A stretch of 64,000 bases of DNA from Aaosphaeria pasadenensis. Lineage: Eukaryota; Ascomycota; Dothideomycetes; Pleosporales. This document shows positions 1-11,352 of this stretch, piece after piece (within the stretch, counting starts at the first letter, position 1; each line of letters starts with the position of its first letter). The notes beneath the pieces were generated by a model. It made no database searches and was not told the origin of the DNA. It saw only the letters and a list, made by a program, of their open reading frames with translations. The stretch spans positions 248,001-312,000 of the forward strand of contig JAKLMB010000018.1 of NCBI GenBank assembly GCA_022813625.1, given 5' to 3'. A program made the translations under genes and the position numbers.

Positions 1-723
1 TTTTTTTTGTTGCGACAAGGAGGGTAGGGGGGAGGGAGACGGCAGTGAGAGTAAGTCGGAGAGGAAAAAGATGAAGAAAAGGAAAGAAAAGTTGAAGAGG
101 GAAAAAGAGAACTAAGACTAAGAGGAGTGTGGGTGGGTGATGGGTGTGGGTGTGGGTGTATGGATGGATGGATGGGGATCATGTACTGTGTACCTAAGGC
201 AAAGTAGCGTCCAAGCCTGCGTGATGGTGGTGGTGCGTGAGCGTGATAAAAGAGAAGAGGCGGCGCAGGGGAAGGGAAAGAGAAAGAGACAGGAAGAATT
301 AAGGAAAAAAAGGTTCAAGGGATCAAATCAATCAATCTCGTCCAAGCTTTTTAGGAGGATTGACGATTATTGGGGAGAAGTAATTGGTAGTAAAGGTGAG
401 TTGGGATAGGAAGATAGGACAGACAGGACAGGCCCATGATTGAAGCCTAGGGAAGAATAAAAGGTCCCACCCCCAAAAAAGAAAACCAAGACAACACCAG
501 CAGTTTGAATCTCGTCAGCCTAGAATGCAGTTTGGCCGGTCCATTCATTATTCTTCTTGTTGACTTGCTGAACTTATGCTGTTCAGAGACAACAACAATA
601 ATACACGATATGCTGGATGCTGGATGCTGGATGCTTGATGCTGGTTGCTGGCTGCTGGCTGGCTTTGCTGGGGCTGGTTCTATGGAGGACTGGACTGGCA
701 CAACTGGCTAGGTATACACTAGC
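1..723. other. Intergenic, no gene recognised
   Basis: I see no coding structure here. The stretch opens with a poly-T run and a short motif (bases 2-18) that recurs in the CLF1/PRP31 promoter. There are short runs of TGGA/GGTGTG around 130-175 and a GCTGGAT-like tandem array around 611-667. The small open frames across these repeats look like chance frames. It lies 3' of the minus-strand gene tail that ends at 724. Confidence 0.5.
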
Positions 724-1160
724 TTATGGTTTGCCTCTAAACTCTTCATAGAAGGTACCGAGTACTTCAAAGAGACCAACGCCAAACATGCCCTGGATCG
801 TGCCGCGAGCCGCTTCGACATGCATCATGTTATGCGCCAAAGGGACTTGGAGCATTCGGCGCAACTGTCCTGTAATTACTGTACAAGGTGCATGGTATGT
901 GTGTGCGTGTGCGTGTATGGTGTAATAGCGTATGAAGGAAATAGAAGATGAGATGATGGTGTGTGTGTGTGAATGGGTGAATGGATGGGTGGATGGATGA
1001 ATGCAGAACAGCGGGACGAGAGGAGGGGGTCATCCCCCCTTCCGCCCCCCAAAAAGGCACAACATACCTAACAACTCGCCTAATACAAGCCCGCCGCTGG
1101 ACTTCCCGTTGCTCTCCACGCGCGCACGCGCAACCGAGGGAGAGACGAGAGGGTACTTGT
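724..1160 (-). CDS. 3' exons of an unidentified small protein (start unresolved)
   Basis: Two minus-strand exons join cleanly. The last exon is 724-869, ending in TAA. The preceding exon ends at 1068, giving a GTATGT donor and a TTACAG acceptor around intron 870-1067. Across the splice the frame reads ...GLVLGELLGQLRRMLQ..., and the protein ends ...LGTFYEEFRGKP. The C-terminal 60 residues look like a real, conserved-type sequence with an amphipathic middle, but I do not recognise the family. The upstream boundary is uncertain: the frame is open back to about 1160, where CTTTGAC followed by CTACAAG could be a branch point and acceptor. A first exon at about 1560-1577 (MAQSEC, followed by GTGAGA) would give a protein of only about 83 residues; this is speculative. 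The intron carries GT-rich microsatellite sequence. It could also be the tail of a longer gene. Confidence 0.5.
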
Positions 1161-4100
1161 AGGGGTGTCAAAGAGTAATGGTCGTCCCCCAACCCTGACT
1201 GAACTGGGTAGGTTGAACAACAGAAAAAACAACCTTCGAGCAGATTAAGTCTTTTCTGGTTGGTGATGGATGCAGGGTTGAATTCCAATTTCAAGATGGG
1301 ATGGATGTATGTTCCCAATGAGTTCGACAAGGCGAAAAGATAAACGGTGAAAGGTTCGAAGGATGAAGGATGAAGGATGGAAAGGTGAAGGTGTATGGTG
1401 AGAGATGTAGGTATTGTATGAGAGAGTGAGAGTGTGTGGGTGTGAGTGGTGGAAGAACGGAAGGGAAGGGAAATCGTGAAAAGTCGTTGAAAGAGGTAAC
1501 GTCCTTGGCATGTTGCCCGATACGGTTAGTTCCACAATGATACCACCACCCTCTCTCACGCACTCCGACTGTGCCATCTCATCCTATACCAATAGAGGCT
1601 GATGCGATGCCATTGTCTTCTTTCTCTCCTGCGTGGCCCGCCTGTGGCCTATGGCCTGCATCTTCCTGCATCGTCTTGCATCGTCTTGCTGGCATGCCTG
1701 TTGGCCGTTCGCCTTTCCTTCCTTCTTGTTGGCCTACCCTCTGTTCCTCTTCTGCTACTTGTACATACACAGAACGCCGTATTCGCGTTCACGCACTTCA
1801 ATTACTTGGTCCAGTATATCAAATCACTCCGAATACGTCCATCTACATCTGCAGTCGTAATTTCATTCGATCTCTGAACCTCTCCCCAACCTGCTGAGAC
1901 TTGAAGTTCTCTTTTACCCTCCCTAGTCGACCAATCCAACAACTAACCCAACCCCCTCTCCCAATCGAACTGATCCAAAGACCACACACTCGCACGCACG
2001 CACCGTTGCCCAATGACAAGATCATGCAGCCAGGCGGACAACTGCAGACTGCATCCACGACGTGTCCGGCCCTGGCCCGATCCGGAACTGCAATCTCGTC
2101 TATCCTTACTCTCCATCACGCATGCACATGCTTCTCACTTCATCCTCTCGCGCATACACATACGCAATTCGTAGTGAGTGGGCCGGGAGGGCACTGATTC
2201 CGTTAGATGACCTGCCAGGCTATAATTCCGAAGCCGTGAGCTATTCTATAATCCTGCAATTATATATCCATACCCACAGATGACCAAGTCCGGTGCCGAG
2301 TCCGCACCTGGGCCATGGCTCGCTCGCTCGCTCGCTTGGATGCCTGCCTGCCTACCCAGCTCGCCTCTGCCCAACCCGCAGGAACGTACATACATATACA
2401 TACATACATATGTACTGTATGTACGCAGTCTCTGTACTGTATGTACCGTCTGTATTATGTACGTACGCATGTACATGGTAAGGTGTAGGGGTTCATCCAA
2501 TATCAACAACGCTCCTTCTGGGCCTTCTCTTCGTCTCTCTCAGCCGTCTTCCTCTCCACCGACACGGAGCGCACTTCCTCTCTCTCAGCTTAGAAATAAA
2601 GTGCCTGATGTCACGACGCGTCTCGAGCGAGTAGAGGGCAGGGCATAGAGGCACACCACCCTTCTAGGGGGTGTTACCCATGGTCCTAGACCGGCCCGGC
2701 TATCCACTGGATCGGTCTGGGTAGCAACGCATGCTTCAGCTACGAGAATTGTTACCACTGTCTTGCATCTACGAGCACCATGCCCATGCCCGCTGGGCTG
2801 ACAGGACGAGGTAAATTTGCGAGCTGCACAGTTGCACCATGATTTACCCGCGGGCTACATCGGAGTCAAAGGAGAAGAACCCGTAAGTGGGCTCAAACCA
2901 CCCATCAAATGACAACAATCACTCTCGCGGCTCTTCGCCGCAATTGAATAGCACAATCCAGACCGTGAACAGGGGCAAGCCTAGCGAATGAGGTGGTATT
3001 TCGGCGAAGCATACCGATGTACGGAGTACCTGTGCACGTATGTCTCTCTCTTTCTCACCCAACAGGCAGCACAGCTCTGCGTCAAGCCCACGCCTGACGA
3101 CGAGGCAACTTGTGTTACCAGAGGCTGTCAACGGATAAAGGCAGATGTAAATGTACGGCCGTTGGAGCCGTGATCATGGCCGTTACTGTTGCGTGACGGC
3201 AAGTGTGACAAGTCTGGTGCAATTAGCAGAAACGATTAGCCAGCGACAATCAGCCTTCGAATGCATTGTTCGGGTAGGCGCAGAACTGTAGCGATGGATG
3301 GGCTGCTGGGAACTATTCATCGACGAGATCCCCGCCTCAACCCTTTGGCGAACCCCAGAATCTCTCAGCCCTACAGTGCTAGCCATGGTGCGGAAGCGAT
3401 CTCAGCTTGGAAGGGGTCTGCCTGGTGTCAGCGACTCACTCGAGGCGAGAAAAGGCGAGAAGAGGCGAGACGAGGCGAACATGGCTATCGGTCCGCTCCA
3501 TTCACCTTACGATTGTGGATTCATACAGTCCACTCTTGCTATACAAAATTTCTGTCAAAGACCATTAACTACCGACGACAGTAAGTCGCGCATCCAGTGC
3601 GTAGTACGTACAACGGTCAGCACGCTCGGACTGCCCCCTAGAGTGTTTAAAAATTGGAATGAACGATCTAATATGGGCGACACGATGTAGCGGCAGCAGA
3701 ACTCATGAAACCTTGATTTATTAGCTGCTTCTTTCCAATAGTGCACTGCCAACTCCCTTCTGGTTGACACACGTGTTAAAGACGGCAAGACGGCTTCAAG
3801 TTACCTCCGAATTCAGCATGGACTGGCACTCTTCCAGTGTAGTTCTTGCAACTCTCAATCTCACAGCGTTGGAAAAGGTTCTCGCCAAATAGTCGCAGGG
3901 GTTTCCTTGGTAGGGAAGGCATGCGGGATGACTTCGAGAACGTTTGCCCATGCTTCTTTCGTTAAGTTGGAGAGGCTAGCCTGTATCGTTGACGCTGTAT
4001 GCAGTCACGGCGAATGAGTGTGGTAGACCCTAGCCAAGTCATTAGCAGGACTACCTAGGAGATGACATTGAATTGAACTCCGAGGCTGGCTGGCGCCCGA

Positions 4101-5068
4101 TCTGACACCACCACGAACAACGGCGATCAACTCGAACTATCGCTCACTCACCCGGAGCGTTTACAAGCACATATCTCGCTCGCTTATGCTGCCTGGCATC
4201 TTCTACGTACATGTACACAGTACATCGCCCTCACATCTGTTTCGAACCAATAATTCCGGTATCACGGATGCATGGGTTCGGTCTGCCCCATACGGACCTC
4301 TTGACTTCTTTTGGTCTTGTTGACTCCATTCACGCGCAGCCTGAATAGTGTCTGCCCCGTACTCATTCGTATTGGCATTAGCCCCGTACGCGGTGTCCTA
4401 GGTTTCTTCTTAACCGTCTGTGGACAAGTGAACGCTCGCTCCACGATTACCTACGTTGCTTGTTGAGCGCGCCCGTCGCCAACAACGAGCAAGTTTTGCT
4501 CTACGCGAAGCCATTTGCGGTTGCTTACATCTGTACCCTCGAGGCGTTCGACGCCAAGAAGTCTCCTGCATCTACAGCTTCGTCGGAAGGCGAGTTCAAG
4601 CGGAACGAAAAACATGTGAGAACTAACAGCGTGCTTGATGTTCTGCATCAGCTGCGGACGTCATCGCCCGCGGTTCAGATCTCGCAAAAGTCAAGCCATA
4701 TTGCCTCGTGCGATGGGTTCCTTGTTGTAGGATCACCCCTAGGACAGGCTTCAACCCGCTAAGTGGTCAGATATCCCTCGTACTATTGGCATTTGAATTG
4801 CTTCAGCGTTCAGCCGTGTCGGTCGGCGCAATCTGATATCCAACATGTCATATGGCCAACAAGGTTGCAGCATCACCAAGTCGAGATCGTCAGTATTGCT
4901 TGCATCACCTTTTATTCATGCACCACAGAAGATTGCTTTGCAATATTCAACTACTTCTTAATTTCCTCTCATCACCAGGTTACCATGTCTAATCATAGAA
5001 AAGGAAATACTTGTGTGCCCTTGACGTTGCGATGCGAACGCCTGGCTCTTGCGCCCACCCCGAGGGTC
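1161..5068. other. Intergenic, microsatellite-rich, no gene recognised
   Basis: I find no coherent gene in this 3.9 kb. From about 1300 to 2300 the DNA is pyrimidine/purine biased and carries simple repeats, including a TACA tract at 2387-2410. A copy of the 9-mer TACGGAGTA sits at 3020-3028. Several frames are open for 60-100 codons, for example plus-strand 4460-4762, but without splice signals or recognisable motifs. Confidence 0.4.
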
Positions 5069-7256
5069 TCAGAGGTCAATTTGCTCCGGTACCACGTTCC
5101 TCAATGCGCCGGATTCCAGTACAGACCTTACATTCGAGATGTTCCAGTTCTCCATTGCTCTTTGGGTCTACCACAGATGGTTAGCATTGCGTCGTTCGTT
5201 GTTCTTCCTTCTGTTATGCGGCTCATTCGTGGCATGTGCGAGCGTTCAATCAGGAAGGCGCGAGCAGCTGGCTTGGTCCAGGCCACTTCAACACTCAACT
5301 GTTGTACTCTCCAACAACGCTCTACCACTACAATCTGCGCAATCTACAACTCGTCTGGGGGCACATCGACTGGCATCATCATTGGTGCAATACCCAGAGC
5401 TCCCGCAGCATGTAACTAGCACTTCGTTGCTGGCGGCTGCGGAACAGCTGACTTGCCGACGCTGACTTCTGGTGTCTGGATCAAAGAGATACATCGACTT
5501 ACCTCCACAGTGTATGTGCCTAAGTGCGGGACGAGCAGCACATTGGGGTTGGCTACTAGCCCCGGATGTACCTCTGGCTCATTCTCGTACACATCCAAAC
5601 CAACGGATGCGACGTGTCCCCGATCCAGCGCATTGACTAGAGCCTTCTCATCAATGACCGCACCCCGTGCTGTATTAACGATTACAACACCTTTCTTCAT
5701 CATCGCAAGTTCGTGCACCGATATTTTGTGTCGAGTCTCTTCCTAGTTCAAATCAGCTAAGTGAATCGAGTTTCTAAGACGGAGGTATTCCATATGGGCA
5801 TCCAATGAGCTCTGTTCTGGATCGACCGTTCGGAAGATCAAACAGAACAAGTGTCGGGCCCTAATGGGTTCAATATGAAAGCAGACCGTGGACGGCTGCC
5901 CTTAATCCGACAACGCTGCCTAAAGACACGTACAAGCCTTCTTCAGCTGACTTACATTCAGGGGCAGGTTGAGACTGATGATATCACTCTTCTTCAAAAG
6001 CTCCTCGAAGCTGACGTATTCTGCACCTCCCGCCAGGTCTCCGTCGAGCTTATTCCTGTTGTGGTAGATGACTTTCATGGAGAATGCTTCAGCCTTTTTC
6101 TTGAGATTCCTGCCAATGCCTCCCATGCCCAATATCCCTAGGATCTTGCCAGTAGGATCGTGGCCTGGCGGCGGTGGCGGATATCCCCTCCATTTGCCTT
6201 CCCGTAATGAAATCATCGAAGCATTGAACCCTCGGAGAGCACCAAGGATCAAGAATAGGTTCAAATCGGCGGTCGAATTGTTGACGGCGGTCGGCGTGTT
6301 CGAGACCCGAATCCCTCGTGCAGTGCAAGCAGAGATGTCTATTTGGTCGTAACCTGCGCCCTGTATTCGACACAATTAGTAGTCTGGACATCGGCAATGA
6401 CCCATCGATGGAACGATGACACATGAGTCTACCAGCTCTCAATTTCCTGTTACATTCTTGGGAGTATCGACTCTGATCTCTGGGCAGTGGCATATGCCAT
6501 TCGAACGAGGCTCTATAGGTCTCCCGCCCTCCAAGAGTTGAACCATTTACAGCATATGGGGCTTTAACTTTCTCATATCTAGGATTGCCCCAGTGACGTT
6601 GGGCGGTCGCCGACTACTAGGCATGAAGGTGCACTGAACTGAGTCCTAGGTATAACAGGGCAGCTATGAGAAAGAGAAGCCGAGTTATCAGGCTAATCGT
6701 TTGATTGAACATACTAGGACCAGCGATCAGACAGGCGATTGACGCAGACACACCCCGAAGCGAGCAGATGCAGCTCGGCCATGCAAGTTCGTATGCAGGG
6801 TGTGACCGGATTGGAAAGACCCCGGCTCATGTATAAAAGTTATTCACTTACGTTATGACAGATGAATTGTACACTATCCGGTAGCGTACGCACAAGCTCC
6901 TCGTCGAAGCAGCCAGTCAGTGCGACGCTCTCGAACGTCCGATAAATCACCAGAACTTTGTCAAATGCACCGTTACGACATTCCTCGAGGAATTCGGTGC
7001 GGTCCTGGGCTTTGGGACTGACGATTTCGGCTAACGATGAAAGCGATTCCCAAGCTTCGTGTGCACTATGCAGAATAAGAACGAGAACAACCTTTCTGAT
7101 TTTTCCCTCTCTGTGTCAAGACTGCAACCGAAGACGAGTGAGTCCGCATGGCATTATCCAGGTGCCATTTGGGTTGAGCCTTCGCCAGGTGTAGATGGAA
7201 TATTGCAGTACTCACCGTAGAATCTCTCCGAGTAGCAACACATGCGGTTTCGTCAT
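5069..7256 (-). CDS. D-isomer-specific 2-hydroxyacid dehydrogenase (glyoxylate/hydroxypyruvate reductase type)
   Basis: Five exons (7216-7256, 6852-7065, 5956-6360, 5503-5742, 5069-5167) join to 332 codons plus stop, the usual length of the family. The enzyme is expected to reduce a 2-keto acid such as glyoxylate or hydroxypyruvate with NAD(P)H in the cytosol. The Rossmann motif GMGGIG is at about residues 163-168. The catalytic set is Arg246 in NTARG, Glu275 in ENEP and His293 in VPHLGT. The start ATG at 7256 opens the family-type beta strand KPHVLLLGEI. The last exon is short and easily missed, but it supplies the helix TQRAMENWNISNVR and the end VPEQIDL. Introns are 150, 491, 213 and 335 nt, far longer than the 45-90 nt introns common in the rest of the window. 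Substrate cannot be set from sequence; D-mandelate or formate dehydrogenase-like activity is less likely. Confidence 0.88.
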
Positions 7257-8685
7257 GTCGAGGAAAGTGCTGCTAGTACAATTGACTTCAAAAGAGGCTC
7301 TTTGAAGTTACTCCAAGGTGGAAAATCAACAACTATAAACCCCGGGAGAGGCCGTCGCTCTTTTTGTATGGGCCACTGTAACCGATCTGGTCTCGGATTG
7401 ATATACCCCGCGCAGCCTCGATCGCGATAACAATGACCCTGCCCCGCCAGCCAACACTCTCCCAGCCAGGAGCTAATGGTCGCAAGATTAGTGAAGTCCT
7501 GGAAGGCGACGCAGTTGTGAGACCAAAGGATTCGGGTTGAGTGATAGAAGGGGAGTACGGGAGTAAAAACAATCTGCAGTGCTGCCTCGTAGGTGCGACT
7601 CTGTGACTTGTTTATAGAACATCCCGGATTGGCCACCCTATCAGTTTGGCCCGCCATGTGCGTTATCGCGTCACTTTGGCCAATGATGATATCGAAGGAA
7701 CATACCTGGACGACGGCAGCAGTACCGGGGAGACGGTCCCAGGACGGGAAAAAGACTACATGCATTTCTTCGGCTTCTCTCGGGGTGCACATCTGCAATA
7801 CATCCCACTTCATCCCACGGGAGCACAAACTTTTACGTTTCAGATGCTGGCGCACCACCTAACCCTCAGGACGTTTGGCTACCAGACAATGTTACATGTG
7901 CGAACGACTGAAGTAAGACTGAGGTATGCGGAGCGACGTTGATCATGTACAGTCGTCTCGCTTCTGGGCTTCGCTTAGACAGCCACTTCTCCTTCCCGTT
8001 CCCCGTCCGCCACGAGACAATCATAGCACCCGGCTGCAACGAATGAGAAATGACTACATGTAAGACCGTGGAGCGTACGTGGCTCTGCTTGCTGGGAGCA
8101 TCTCCGACAACGGGCATCCCCTTGCTTGACCTCTCGGTGCAGCACCACTCGACCTGTCAATCGTGTTCGGATCAACATTCGCAATCAGCCGGTGCCCAGG
8201 AACTTGATTGCTGCGGTTGCACTCGAATCGACTGACCTCAGATTGTATCATCGATAGATAGGGGAGATCTGCCCCCCATCCAATAAAAAGACCTTTTGAA
8301 TAATGACAGAAGATAACAGCGTATTGCAAAGGACGACCTAGCACCCAAGATCTCGGGGGAAACATGCAATATAAAAAAGATGGTCGGGCTATTCATGTTG
8401 CGAAACATGGGTATGTTACACTATAGTTGATTTTTTGCTCAATATTAGGACGATTTGTAGATTCAGTGAACGATTGAGCACCGCACCAAATGGTAATACT
8501 GTACAATTGGGAATCCTGTTCCATCCTGTGCTTCCCAACTACATCTCAACCGATGCACAAAAGAATTGTTTTGCTCCCCCTCCTGCCTTTGCTATCCGTG
8601 AAAAAAAACTTAGGAGAGCAGTACAGGGCAGAGCACAGCGACGCACAGAGCCAAAAACGAATAGACATCAAACCAGAGCCGTAGT
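7257..8685. other. Intergenic between two minus-strand genes; weak coding-like frames
   Basis: This stretch should hold the dehydrogenase promoter and the CLF1 3' UTR. On the minus strand the frames at 7253-7858 and 7866-8117 read like protein in places (for example KWDVLQMCTPREAEE), and a GTATGT donor lies at the end of one of them. I could not build a consistent spliced gene, so none is called. Confidence 0.35.
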
Positions 8686-10798
8686 TCACGAATCCCCATT
8701 CTGGTCCTGCGCAGCCTTCCACTGGTACGCATTCGCCATGAACTTCGCGAGGTTGGCAGCGCTCGCGTCGTCGGCGGGGAAGACGTACTCCATGTACTCC
8801 TCGAAGCTGTCGTCGTCGAGCTTCCTCCTCTTCTTGACCTTCCTGGGCATCTGCTTGTCGATCTTCTCGATGTCCTCCGCGCTGCCATGCGTCGTCTCGA
8901 ACGACTTCCACGCGCTCAACAGCGCGACACGCTCCTCCTTGAGGTCCTTGTCCTTCATGACCTTGTGCGCGCGCTCGAAGATTGCACGCGCCCTCGCCTT
9001 CGCCTCCTCGCTGACCGGCCTGTCCTCCTCGTCCTCCGCAGTGTCGTCGGTGGGATTCGCATCCGGGGCGCCGATCTCAAACTGCGCCCAGCTGATCCAG
9101 ACCTTGACGTGATCCGTCTTGTCGAGCAGGCGTGCGTACAGCGCGCGCGTCCTCTCGTACTCGCCCTCCTCCTCCTCGAAGTCGATGAAGGACTTCCAGA
9201 CGAGCTCGGGCATGTCGAGCTGGGGCTCGTCGACGGCGAGTTCGTAGATGGCGCGGGCGCGGGGCAGGTCGTCGAGCCCCCGCTCGAGCTCCGCGAACGC
9301 GATCCACGACTGCGAGGTGCTCGGGTTCCACTCGAGGTACTTGGTGTAGAGGGTGCGGCAGCGCGTGAACTCGAAGAGCTTCTTCTCGAGGTCGATGTAG
9401 CCTTTGAACAGCTTGTCTTTCGGGCACATGCCGATGGACTGGCCGAGGAGTTTCCGCGCGGCGGTGAGGCGCCCCTGTCGGACTTCGAAGTGTGCGGCCA
9501 TGAGCCAGAGCTTCGCGAAGGTGAAGCGCTTGTGCGGGAGCAGCTTGATGCATTCGGTGTAGATCTGGCGGGTGCGCTCGACGTCCCGGGACACCGTCTC
9601 CTCGTACACGGCGTAGAAGAGCCAGAGGTAGATGTAGCGGCGCCAGTGGCGCTTCTCCTGCGTGGGCGGGATCTGCGCGATCGCGCGCTCGTAGACGTCG
9701 CGCACGCGGTCGGTGTTTCCGGATGTCTCTTCGAGGCGCGCGAAGTCGATCCAGGCGTCGTAGTTTTTGGAGTTCTCTTTGACTTGCTCTTCGTAGTGCA
9801 CGCGGCGCTTAGAGAGGATGACGTCTTCGATGCCGTCCCGGTCGCCGTACTGCTTCTCGAAGGTTGTGAAGGCTTTGTGGAGGTTGGCGGATTTGGCGCG
9901 CGGCATGCGGTCCAGGGCGAATTTGTAGATGGCTCGCGCGCGCTCGACCTCCTTGAGCCGGGCTTCGAATTTGGCGTACGCCATGAAGAGCTTCTCGTCC
10001 ATGAAGTCGTCGCCCAGCGTCTCGACGGCGGTGCCGAAGACGTCACGCACAAGGTCGCTCGTGCCGTTCTCTTCTTCGAATTTGGCCCACTTGATCCAGT
10101 TCTTGGGCTCCGGGTGCACCACCGTGAAGCGCTCGAAGATGGCCCTCGCCCGCTCGAACTCCCCGTGCCTCTTCTCCATCTTGATGTATGCGGACCACGC
10201 ATCCTCCGACGGCTCCCACTGCATCCACCGCTCGAACACGGACCTCGCTCCCTCCACGTTCGACAGCGTCTCCTCCATGAAGACGTACTTGTACCATAGC
10301 TTGTCCACCCTGGGTAGCAGCGTGACCGCTCGGTCGAGCAGGTTCCGCGCATGGTTGATGTTCCGCGTCTTGATCTCCGCCTCGATGTACCGGATCCACA
10401 GCACCACCGACGTGGAGTCGACGTCCAGGGCCCTCTCGAAGATCGATCGCGCGCGCCGGTACTCCTTTTGGTCGAGTTCGAACTGTGCGTATCGTGTCCA
10501 ATTGTTCATATCTGTTCCACACGCATTGTAATTAGCAAACTTGCACACTTCATAGATAGTCTATAGGGAAATGAAGATACATACTTATCCTGTTCCTCCG
10601 CACATAGTCCTCAAACTCCTTGCGCTTGCGGCCCTGGTACTCGTGCAGTTCTTCCAGGTCCGCGAACCGCTGCGTCGGCGCCTTGAGCTTCTCATCTGTG
10701 CGGTCGACGGCCTCGCGGAGGAGCTGCTCGGCGCTGATCTGGATGGGCGCTGCGGCCTTGTTCTTGACCCTCGGTGGGCCTCGTGATGAGCTGTCCAT
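8686..10798 (-). CDS. clf1: Pre-mRNA-splicing factor Clf1/Syf3 (crooked-neck-like HAT-repeat protein)
   Basis: Two exons (10585-10798 and 8686-10511) encode 679 residues, matching the family (about 680-690 in fungi). The intron starts GTATGT and ends GGAACAG; splicing restores the family sequence VRRNRINMNNWTRYAQFE. From about residue 70 to 600 the protein is a series of HAT (half-a-TPR) repeats with the recurring W..Y..FE and RARAIFERA signatures. The tail is basic (PRKVKKRRK). Clf1/Syf3 is the scaffold of the Prp19-associated (NineTeen) complex and is needed for spliceosome activation, so it acts in the nucleus. The gene is divergent from PRP31, another splicing factor. Exon 2 is very GC-rich at third positions, which keeps several antisense and shifted frames open; these are shadows. 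I am confident of the assignment. Confidence 0.96.
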
Positions 10799-11352
10799 GA
10801 TGGTGGTGGATGTGGAAGTCGAGAAGTTTGTAGTGGATCGCTTTTTTGGTGGATTTTGTTTTTCGCCCGCTGAGGTCGCGATCGGGGGCTACTCCTAGCA
10901 GCGGTGGGTAGTGTTCGACGACGAGCGTCGTGGGTATCGAATTAGCTGGGTATTGAGGTCAGGGTGGACGACGACGACGCCGCGAGCTTTTGTAGAAAGT
11001 TCGCAAAGTCGCGAATGGCGCGGAGGTTGGCTAGGGTCGGTCGTCGGAGCGGAAGATCTTGGCGCGACCATCCATGCGCTGCCGCGAAACTAACTAACTA
11101 ACTGCAACTCTAAAACTGAAAGCAACTTTCCCCGCGACTTTTTTTGTTGCGACAACATCAACCATCACTCACTCATTTTTCTCGCCAACGCGTCCACGAG
11201 ATTCCGTCGATTAAGCGCAGGACTTTCTTTTACTCCTCGAATAACTCAAGCCGCGCGCGCTAGTAGTGTGAGGGTTTCGAGCTACCGCGCGCCCGAAAGC
11301 AAGTCTCCAGACTTGAGCGATAGTTACACGAGACCAACAAGTCAAGCTCAAT
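10799..11352. promoter_or_regulatory. Bidirectional promoter between CLF1 and PRP31
   Basis: These 554 bp separate the two start codons and must hold both promoters and leaders. Visible elements are an ACTAACTAACTAACT run (11088-11102) and a T7GTTGCGACAA motif at 11139-11155, which is also present at bases 2-18 of the window. I see no clear TATA box. Confidence 0.6.

Noticed and set aside
5344..5415. Alternative 23-residue last exon for the 2-hydroxyacid dehydrogenase (LHAAGALG...)
   Set aside because: It fits splice signals, but the exon at 5069-5167 gives the family-type C-terminal helix and the VPEQ ending, so it was preferred.
4763..5419. 218-codon plus-strand frame
   Set aside because: It begins with GTG, has no motif and runs antisense across the dehydrogenase last exon and intron.
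7253..8365. Possible minus-strand gene upstream of the dehydrogenase
   Set aside because: Some segments look protein-like and a GTATGT donor and a GTACGC donor exist, but no set of exons gave a coherent protein or known family.
8887..10299. 470-codon plus-strand frame and a 465-codon shifted minus frame inside CLF1
   Set aside because: They are shadows of the GC-rich CLF1 exon: the sequences are low-complexity (RRSR, VLLLE type) and the true frame is a full-length conserved protein.
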